Shown here one piece after another: positions 36,100-42,186 of a stretch of 64,000 nucleotides of DNA. Position 1 is the first letter of the stretch. Every line of letters starts with the position of its first letter. Source of the stretch: [Flexibacter] sp. ATCC 35208. GTDB lineage: Bacteria > Bacteroidota > Bacteroidia > Chitinophagales > Chitinophagaceae. The DNA lies in assembly GCF_001975825.1 (NCBI RefSeq), contig NZ_MTKN01000003.1, positions 186,001-250,000 on the forward strand. Reading direction: 5' to 3'. The position numbers and the translations under genes are program-made. The notes beneath the pieces were generated by a model. That model saw nothing but the letters and a program-made list of their open reading frames with translations. It made no database searches and was not told where the DNA came from.

Positions 36100-36428
36100 A
36101 TTGTTTTTTTTGGGTTTGTATATGTTGCGAAACCTTTAATTCCGGTACTGCAAGTGTTGATAAATTGGTATACTAGTATGGCTGTAATGGAATATATACA
36201 CGGTTTCCCATACCGAAACAAATTTGAAACAAATACCCACAGTAGTCAATCCGATAAGTATATGATTTTTCAATAAATACTAATAAACAATTGTTTGTAT
36301 ATTATAGAATACCTAAAAAGAAAAAATTATTCAAACGTAAGCCTGCATTGATTAGGGACATAGTCAGGGAGTCGTGGAATCGTACCAATTTACTCATAAA
36401 ACCGCAGGCTCCCAAATAGTAAAACAAT

Positions 36429-36530
36429 ATGAAAGGAAAAGAAAAGAGCTTGTTCTCTGTTCTGTATCACAATATTAAGTGTAAAAAAATTATGGATTAT
36501 AAAAATGAGGGTGCCTTAACAATCGGTTAA
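36429..36530 (+). CDS. Possible 33-residue peptide, low confidence
   Basis: ATG to TAA gives MKGKEKSLFSVLYHNIKCKK followed by 13 further residues. It has a basic start and no known leader or core motif. Upstream is an imperfect hairpin and no clear ribosome-binding site. A similar 26-residue basic frame (MKSKPSYEKKVIAKF...) occurs at 36754-36834. Either may be chance in AT-rich DNA. Confidence 0.2.
   Translation: MKGKEKSLFSVLYHNIKCKKIMDYKNEGALTIG
36516..36530. repeat. Inverted GTTAA pair
   Basis: TTAAC and GTTAA separated by five bases, the same core word as the phased repeats further on. Possible operator for the neighbouring small regulator; inference only. Confidence 0.3.
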
Positions 36531-36553
36531 CCACCAGATCAAAACATTATCTC

Positions 36554-36692
36554 TAAATTTGATATATCGTTCAAACATTAATGACTGACTAAAAAATTAA
36601 AACGTTACAGTATCATACTCATTGACACAGCTGTAACGGGTTGACATGTGAATGTTCTGGCCCTTACCCCTTGGTGAGGGCCGATTTTTTTA
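36554..36692 (+). ncRNA. Candidate small RNA with own promoter box and terminator
   Basis: TAAATTTG (36554-36561) is an exact -7 match. Downstream are an 8-bp inverted repeat (CGTTACAG/CTGTAACG, 36603-36638) and a 10-bp GC-rich stem (GGCCCTTACC/GGTGAGGGCC, 36659-36682, one G-T pair) followed by GATTTTTTTAT. That predicts an RNA of about 120 bases with no open frame. I do not recognise a known RNA family and there is no clear -33 element. Confidence 0.4.
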
Positions 36693-36904
36693 TAATAGCT
36701 AAGATGGGAAAAAACTGGCAGGTAACTTAACAGAAACCTGCGTACAGAAGCTTATGAAATCTAAACCGTCTTATGAGAAAAAGGTAATTGCGAAATTTAG
36801 GTGCTACATATATAGAATTGCCTATGCGGGATAAATGGCAAGACAAACCCCATATAGTTTTTGTGTAACAGGCACGGAAGGTAGGAAGAGTTTCTCCAAA
36901 ATAG

Positions 36905-36943
36905 GTTAATGTGCAGTTAATGACATAGTTAATACGCCGTTAA
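36905..36943. repeat. Four GTTAA repeats at 11-12 base spacing
   Basis: GTTAA starts at 36905, 36916, 36928 and 36939, so on one face of the helix. The same word recurs as 11-base-spaced pairs at 37994/38005 and 38108/38119. The arrangement resembles an iteron or operator array for a DNA-binding protein; the small HTH protein encoded just beyond is the obvious candidate. Confidence 0.45.
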
Positions 36944-37071
36944 CTGCGGAATAACATACTCCGCAGTAACGCGCATTCATGGGGAAACAAGTCCTGACCC
37001 TATCCCGAAGGATTGAGCAGAAAAAAAAGATTGAATAAGCTGTGTGAATTGGGTTACACAGTAGTAATGGA

Positions 37072-37344
37072 TTACATCAGAAAAAAGAGAAGGTTCGTCA
37101 CAAGTGCTAAAGTTAGATTCTTCACAAATTTAATATTGAAGCCTCCTTTTTCCGAGTAATAATAGCTTTCCTTATAGCGGTCATATGCTATAGGAGCTCC
37201 CAGTTCTTTCATCATTTTTAAAAATTCAAATAAAGTTCTCTCGGAAATCCTTAACCTTTTTGCAAGGTGAGCGGGTTTTCCTGTGCCTTTGATCCTTATC
37301 AGGTAATCAATGGTTTGCAGTCTTTCAAAATAACGTTTAGGCAT
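37072..37344 (-). CDS. Small helix-turn-helix protein with a hydrophobic C-terminal tail
   Basis: A 90-residue protein starting MPKRYFERLQTIDYLIRIKG. Residues 8-48 form a winged-helix/HTH_11-type DNA-binding unit (HLAKRLRISERTLFEFLKMMKELGAPI), followed by a short wing with YYYSEKGGFNIKF. This belongs to a small-regulator family common in Chitinophaga and relatives, function unknown. Unusually, it ends in a 15-residue hydrophobic stretch (NLTLALVTNLLFFLM) instead of stopping soon after FNIKF. That tail could tether it to the membrane, or be a chance extension from loss of an earlier stop. Confidence 0.75.
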   Translation of the reverse strand: MPKRYFERLQTIDYLIRIKGTGKPAHLAKRLRISERTLFEFLKMMKELGAPIAYDRYKESYYYSEKGGFNIKFVKNLTLALVTNLLFFLM

Positions 37345-37479
37345 GCTGGCATAGTGGGGTTTACAATGTACTTGAATAATAAGAAATTTTTAAAGTCACT
37401 CGTTCCAGGTCTGCAATGGATTCTTCCTTGCTGATTTATCGGATAGCCTTTTTAATGTTGTGTCTCTTGTATCGATCCC

Positions 37480-37845
37480 TTAATTGGCTAATGCTGTTTT
37501 AACAGTTACAAAACTTTGTTTAGCTTCATCCCCATAGTTAACAGGAATATAGGACCTGCCCCTGCAGGCAGTATAGTACGTGTTTTTCATAAACTTATAT
37601 TTTGAGGGTGCAAGATCAATTTTTAATACAGGATAGCCTGCATGCAAGCTAAAAAATCCTACTGCTATTTTGTTGCAGCTGCGCCTTATTTTCCAATCAC
37701 TTTCATTACTTGAAAAGTAAACTCCCCCGGTTGAAACCTGGGGAGTTTTCATCAAAAACCAACCATTAAAAGGCTCGTCAGCAAAGGGTTTCAGCATCTT
37801 AATGCACCAACCCGTTGCAATATCCTGAAGTAAGTTTTTATCCAT
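37480..37845 (-). CDS. Protein of unknown function, 121 residues
   Basis: Starts MDKNLLQDIATGWCIKMLKP and has no signal peptide, membrane helix or recognised motif. It contains three Cys, several aromatic residues and a beta-like pattern (WFLMKTPQVSTGGVYFSSNESDWKI...). It has a reasonable ATG and no competing frame on the other strand, and it lies in the AT-rich accessory pocket next to the small HTH gene, 135 bases upstream of it on the same strand. I cannot name a family. Confidence 0.5.
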   Translation of the reverse strand: MDKNLLQDIATGWCIKMLKPFADEPFNGWFLMKTPQVSTGGVYFSSNESDWKIRRSCNKIAVGFFSLHAGYPVLKIDLAPSKYKFMKNTYYTACRGRSYIPVNYGDEAKQSFVTVKTALAN

Positions 37846-38195
37846 TATAGCTGTTCGTGTATACGCTTTAAGATAAAATTCTCACGGGTAGATACCCGAA
37901 AGAGGTTTCCATGGCTGACAAATGTGGTACAAATCCTTTTTTTCTACATTACATTACTACGTTGTAATGATACATTACCGGACTGAGAATTTGGTTAATA
38001 AGATGTTAACGAATAAAAATAGCTGCAAAAAACCTCACTAATTGCATGATCTGCAATAGCTTACATACATAGAATGGTATAACGTTTTAGCAACAAATAT
38101 TAGGACAGTTAACCAGTTGTTAATTAAAAAACAGGCGATCGCCAAAGTTTTAGAGATAAAAAAAACGCCCTTCCGGAGAGGAAGAGCGTTACTAT
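37846..38195. other. Intergenic region with two further GTTAA pairs
   Basis: No gene is supported in these 350 bases. GTTAA pairs with 11-base spacing lie at 37994/38005 and 38108/38119. The right end carries the terminator of the virJ-like gene. Both flanking genes are on the minus strand, so the promoter of the 121-residue protein should be at the left end; no clear box was seen. Confidence 0.5.
38164..38190 (-). terminator. Terminator of the mprF-virJ transcript
   Basis: An 11-position stem with one mismatch (AACGCCCTTCC against GGAAGAGCGTT) and a five-base loop; on the minus strand it is followed by eight T, five bases beyond the gene's stop. Confidence 0.78.
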
Positions 38196-38888
38196 TTATT
38201 TAGGCCCCCAGTGCGACACCATCTGCGTCACTACCCCAGTCGCATCATCATTGTAATGATGCCCTCCAGGCAATACAAGGGATTTATAATTTGTAATCGT
38301 CAATGCATGCAGATCAAAGTCGTTTTCATCTTTCCCGAAAATCAATAATAACGGCTTATTCACGATCGTATTCATCGCCGCCGGTACATTCAGCGCCCCA
38401 GGCGTAGAACTCTTGCCCAGCATATCTGAAATATGTACCACCATATCCGTACTTGCGGATGGTGACATAAACACCAGCGATAACGTCCCGTTCTGCAACG
38501 CCCCCGGCAAATGCTGATATATGAAAGGCAATACATCCGCTCCCATTGAGTAACCTACCAGCAAAAATGAATGATTGTTCCACTCCTTACTATAATATTG
38601 TAATAAGGCTGCCACATCTGCCCCTGCCTGCTGTGGGGTCTTCTTACTCCAAAAGTATTTCAGGGAGTTCAACCCAATAACAGGAAAACCCCTTGCATTC
38701 AGCGTATTCACCATATCCACGGCAAACTTCTTCATCCCTCCGTCTCCTGACAAAAACAATACTATCGGATGCTGGTTGCCAGCTGTAGGTGCCTTCACTG
38801 TTACAGGCAGTTTGCTGATATCCGTTTGCGCATGGGCTGTAGCCATCAAAAGGCCCAGTACCCCCATCAGCCATAATCCTTTTACCAT
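38196..38888 (-). CDS. VirJ/AcvB-type secreted hydrolase (probable lysyl-phosphatidylglycerol hydrolase)
   Basis: A 230-residue alpha/beta hydrolase with a signal peptide ending near ATAHAQ, so periplasmic. Motifs: FLSGDGGM early, LNSLKYFWSKKTPQQ, which is the VirJ/AcvB hallmark, the nucleophile elbow VGYSMGADV with Ser114, and GGHHYNDD near the end with the catalytic His. AcvB of Agrobacterium removes lysyl groups from phosphatidylglycerol and is encoded with its synthase. The TTG seven codons earlier overlaps the mprF stop, but the ATG gives a better signal peptide. It immediately follows mprF, matching that pairing. Confidence 0.86.
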   Translation of the reverse strand: MVKGLWLMGVLGLLMATAHAQTDISKLPVTVKAPTAGNQHPIVLFLSGDGGMKKFAVDMVNTLNARGFPVIGLNSLKYFWSKKTPQQAGADVAALLQYYSKEWNNHSFLLVGYSMGADVLPFIYQHLPGALQNGTLSLVFMSPSASTDMVVHISDMLGKSSTPGALNVPAAMNTIVNKPLLLIFGKDENDFDLHALTITNYKSLVLPGGHHYNDDATGVVTQMVSHWGPK

Positions 38889-38905
38889 TGTAAGCGTTTT
38901 TATAA

Positions 38906-41491
38906 TCAAGCCTTCATTACTTTGCTCAATGCAGCCGGGAGTTGTATCAGGTCAAAATCATGCTCATATACCAGGTACTTGTTCGTCCAGTCCGTGGCAT
39001 ACTTTTCCTTGAATTCTCTCAAGCCATGATAATGACGGAACGCCTTGATCTTTTCGTACGCAAATTTTACTACCTGCTCGGCTGTATTCTGCGGTTGCTG
39101 TATTCCAGACATCGGTACCAGGCCCAGATTCAGGTATTGTAAACCCTGATCTTTTGCATCCTGTATCAATGTGATGATCAACGCATCCATGCACCCACCA
39201 GGTGTAGCCGTACGCTTGCGGATCAGATCATATGTACATTCCCCCGGTGCATAGTCCGGAATAATATTCAAAAATGCTGCCACCTGTCCCTGCGCATCCG
39301 TTACCGTGATCACATCCTGGTCCCTGATGGCATCTATATCGAACAAGCCCTGGGAGAAGGTCATCTCTTTTACATCATAATCCACCAGCCACTCGTCAGA
39401 CACTTCTTTCAGTTCCTTTACCAACTCAGGGCTCAATGGCGCACGTTTTATTGCCGTTACATACCCTTTCGCTGCCAGGCTATTCAACCCGTTACGCAAG
39501 GATTTTTTATCCTTTCCACTCAATGTAAACGCGGTCACATCCACAATACCCTCCTGCCCTATCAGGATCTTCTTTTTCCGCAGGTGTTCAAAATAATACA
39601 TACTTTGTTCATCCACTCTGTAGAATGCAGGCTTCAATCCCATCTTCTTACACTGCTCTTCAAACTCCTGCAGCAAAGGCAATTTTGCATCTTCTGCACA
39701 TACCGGCTCCTCCAGTACGATTGCAAAACTACTGGCTACTCTGTAGGCAATAAAACCCTCGTGTTTCTCTGATATAAAGAGCAACTTGTCATCCCCCACT
39801 TTAAAGTAGTCCATCGCGGAACTACCATATTGACTCAGGTAATACTGCGCCTTTTCCATCGCCGCATTCGTATGCTTGCCTTTATGCAGATAAGGACGAA
39901 TAATGGTATAGAACAGGAACGCCCAGGCTCCTACCCCCAATACCCGGATGGCACTTAAAAACTCCCGGCCAAAACGCGTCACCGGTTTTAACCCATCGTC
40001 TTCAAGTAACAGGAAGCCATGAAAAGATGCACGCAATGAATGCAACAGGGTAAAGTCAATTCCGAAATGCTTTACATTCAGGAAATAGAAACCGATCGTG
40101 CCAAAGATCAATACTACCAGTAGCGTTGCGACTGCCGTCACGACCCCGATATTCACCAGTTGACGATTGCTCTTGATCCTATATTGCCTGGCAGTAATAA
40201 GCAAAATAAGCGCCGTTAACAATGCCAGCGAAGCCTCTTCATAGTCCAATGCCTTACTGATATGGCCAAAGGCTGATAACACCGATACCGTCAGTGCAAC
40301 AATCCAGGCACTACGCAATCCCCTGAACAGAAAAGTGGCGGTGACCAGCAGTACCAATCCCAGGAACACCACCAATAAGTTGGAAGCATGAATACTCTCT
40401 GTTGGAATATAGCCTCTCAGCACCCGCAAACGATTTGCGAGGGGAGGCGTCAATACCGAAAAAATGTTCACCATCCCCAGCAGAAAGATCAACACCGGCG
40501 GCACTAAGCGCAGCACCAGGTGACGCCCCTTCAGGATAAAAGCAAACACCCCTGCCAGCAAAGGCAGCCAGAACTCGAAAAGGCGGTATAATAATGTGAT
40601 TTCCAATGCCTGCAGGGAGGTAAATCCATAATTGGTGAGCAGGTAAGCCAATGAAAGCTCAATGGCGCCCAATCCCCTCAAAAAAGGCGATACAATCAGG
40701 AAGATCGTAGCTACGATGTACCCTACACAAGCGGCTTCCAGCGATGGATGCGCCCCTGTAGCCAACATGCTCAGGTATAAATGAGCGATGCCTGCCAACT
40801 CTATGCCGGCAGACACCAGTATTGTTTTTATAAATGCGGGGCGGTTCAGGTCAAAGGCGAAGATCTCGTCTACATGCTGCATCACACCAGGCAGATATTT
40901 TGCCAGCAGGTTGTAAGCGGCTCCCCTCGTCTGGATAGAACGCACTAACCAGACAGTGCCTGCCAGCACCGCACAAATGGTCACCAGTCCCCCTACTGCT
41001 TCCAGCATCGATTCATCGTGCAGTACTGCATAGCCCACCACAGGTATTCCCACAAGGAAAACGGAGAAAATACCTACAAATCCATAGATGCCGGAGGCCT
41101 GATGGATCTGTTGCTTATTAATCTGGCTGCGTCTGAGGCTCTGTGGCAGGTAAGCCAGTGAGCTCACGCCGCCTGCAGGCAAAAAGATACTTAGCAGGTT
41201 ACGCTTCAGAAACAATTCAATTCCTCTGCCGATGTCCAGCTTACTACCTACAGAACGGAAACTATAGAGATACATCCATGCCTGCAGTAAAATGTATACC
41301 ACAGAGAGTACGATGCCGACGATCACCCAGAAGCGGTCAGCCCGCTCTATGGCAGGCATCAGAGAATATAATTCATGGCGCTGTTGCCTGAAGAAATAGA
41401 TGGCCAGTAAAATAAAAAGTACAGCCAGCATTTCTTTCCAATGCAGTTTACGCAACAACGGCCCAATTTTGATCTTGTCTTTCAAGGGCAT
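38906..41491 (-). CDS. mprF: MprF-type lysyl- (or aminoacyl-) phosphatidylglycerol synthase/flippase
   Basis: An 861-residue two-part membrane protein. The N-terminal half has about 12-14 membrane helices (flippase domain) and the C-terminal 330 residues form the DUF2156 transferase that takes lysine from Lys-tRNA to phosphatidylglycerol (MGLKPAFYRVDEQSMYYFEH, GIVDVTAFTLSGKDKKSLRN). Such lipids lower the negative charge of the membrane and protect against cationic peptides. The ATG chosen lies 14 codons inside a longer GTG frame, and a TAGTTTTG box fits the shorter one. The virJ-type hydrolase follows in the same transcript. The amino acid used cannot be read from sequence. Confidence 0.92.
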   Translation of the reverse strand: MPLKDKIKIGPLLRKLHWKEMLAVLFILLAIYFFRQQRHELYSLMPAIERADRFWVIVGIVLSVVYILLQAWMYLYSFRSVGSKLDIGRGIELFLKRNLLSIFLPAGGVSSLAYLPQSLRRSQINKQQIHQASGIYGFVGIFSVFLVGIPVVGYAVLHDESMLEAVGGLVTICAVLAGTVWLVRSIQTRGAAYNLLAKYLPGVMQHVDEIFAFDLNRPAFIKTILVSAGIELAGIAHLYLSMLATGAHPSLEAACVGYIVATIFLIVSPFLRGLGAIELSLAYLLTNYGFTSLQALEITLLYRLFEFWLPLLAGVFAFILKGRHLVLRLVPPVLIFLLGMVNIFSVLTPPLANRLRVLRGYIPTESIHASNLLVVFLGLVLLVTATFLFRGLRSAWIVALTVSVLSAFGHISKALDYEEASLALLTALILLITARQYRIKSNRQLVNIGVVTAVATLLVVLIFGTIGFYFLNVKHFGIDFTLLHSLRASFHGFLLLEDDGLKPVTRFGREFLSAIRVLGVGAWAFLFYTIIRPYLHKGKHTNAAMEKAQYYLSQYGSSAMDYFKVGDDKLLFISEKHEGFIAYRVASSFAIVLEEPVCAEDAKLPLLQEFEEQCKKMGLKPAFYRVDEQSMYYFEHLRKKKILIGQEGIVDVTAFTLSGKDKKSLRNGLNSLAAKGYVTAIKRAPLSPELVKELKEVSDEWLVDYDVKEMTFSQGLFDIDAIRDQDVITVTDAQGQVAAFLNIIPDYAPGECTYDLIRKRTATPGGCMDALIITLIQDAKDQGLQYLNLGLVPMSGIQQPQNTAEQVVKFAYEKIKAFRHYHGLREFKEKYATDWTNKYLVYEHDFDLIQLPAALSKVMKA

Positions 41492-41534
41492 TACAGGTAT
41501 AATTTTGAGTATAGCATGATCCTTACTTAACACA

Positions 41535-41542
41535 CAAAACTA
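41535..41542 (-). promoter_or_regulatory. -7 promoter element for mprF-virJ
   Basis: TAGTTTTG on the minus strand, exact TAnnTTTG match, 43 bases before the chosen ATG. Transcription would start close to the upstream GTG, which argues against that GTG. Confidence 0.4.
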
Positions 41543-41591
41543 CGTGTAAGTTGAAAGGCAATAAGGATATGGTGAACAGTTTAATTAAATT

Positions 41592-42032
41592 TTAATGCTT
41601 TTCTTTCCTGTAAGGCACTACCAATACAGGAATAGAAGCATGACGGATGACAAATTCAGCCGTGCTGCCAATCAGTAAATGGTCCAGACCGGTGCGGCCG
41701 TGTGTACCAATTACGAGGGTAGTTGCACCTTCTTCAGCTGCCTGCTCCAGAATGTCTTCTTTTGGATTGCCTAAAGTAGCGGTAACGGATACAGTTACAT
41801 CAGAGTAAGCTTCCCGGTAAGTTTCAAGATGTGCGATAATGTCCTGCAGACGACCATTCAGCTCATCGGCAGATGGGCTTACTGTTTCGATCACAGGTAT
41901 TACTTCTGCGTTCTTGTCCAGGATAGAAGTGATGGTTACAGGAGACTTGGTGCTCCGCGCGAGTTCCATACCAGCAGCAATAACGCTGGCAGAATAGCTG
42001 CTAAGATCTACAGCTATCATGATTTTTGACAT
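41592..42032 (-). CDS. Universal stress protein (UspA family)
   Basis: A 146-residue single-domain Usp. The ATP-binding signature G-x2-G-x9-G-S is present as GTHGRTGLDHLLIGSTAEFV near the C-terminus, and the first strand IMIAVDLSSYS has the usual Asp. Proteins of this kind are induced in stress or growth arrest; partners are unknown. A promoter with both elements lies upstream, so it is probably an independent transcript although mprF follows on the same strand 100 bases on. Confidence 0.92.
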   Translation of the reverse strand: MSKIMIAVDLSSYSASVIAAGMELARSTKSPVTITSILDKNAEVIPVIETVSPSADELNGRLQDIIAHLETYREAYSDVTVSVTATLGNPKEDILEQAAEEGATTLVIGTHGRTGLDHLLIGSTAEFVIRHASIPVLVVPYRKEKH

Positions 42033-42098
42033 AGACAGTCGGTTTTTTTTAAATGCAGATGTTTGTTGTGGTAGGCTTAGGTAAGGGTGTATTATGGT

Positions 42099-42131
42099 AC
42101 AAATTTACTATAAGTATGGGGATAAAACAAA
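42099..42131 (-). promoter_or_regulatory. Bacteroidota-type promoter for the universal stress gene
   Basis: On the minus strand TTTG, 21 bases, TAAATTTG. The -33 element overlaps the edge of the GH20 terminator stem, and the -7 box ends 66 bases before the ATG. Confidence 0.5.
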
Positions 42132-42163
42132 AAACGCTTCTGCCTGTGACAGAAGCGTTTTTT
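42129..42163 (-). terminator. Terminator of the GH20 gene
   Basis: A perfect 14-bp stem (AAAAAACGCTTCTG and complement) with a seven-base loop, 23 bases after the stop codon and with T-rich arms ideal for termination. The core stem AACGCTTCTG recurs in the terminator at 46.4 kb. Confidence 0.88.
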
Positions 42164-42186
42164 GGCGGCGATGGCCTGCAACCAGC

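Larger units (their letters stand above)
36100..37071. other. Gene-poor control-rich region upstream of the LuxR gene
   Basis: No convincing full-length gene lies in these 972 bases. They hold a 10-bp palindrome ATACTAGTAT (36170-36179) in the likely LuxR control region, a 7-bp inverted repeat AGCCTGC/GCAGGCT enclosing 57 bases (36340-36410), a short open frame, a candidate small RNA and a set of phased GTTAA repeats with an adjacent 8-bp hairpin (ACTGCGGA/TCCGCAGT, 36943-36967). AT content is higher than in flanking genes. Confidence 0.6.

Noticed and set aside
36340..36410. Possible tRNA-like structure from the AGCCTGC/GCAGGCT repeat and GATTCC-like stretch on the minus strand
   Set aside because: No cloverleaf could be folded: no anticodon arm and no normal T-arm spacing.
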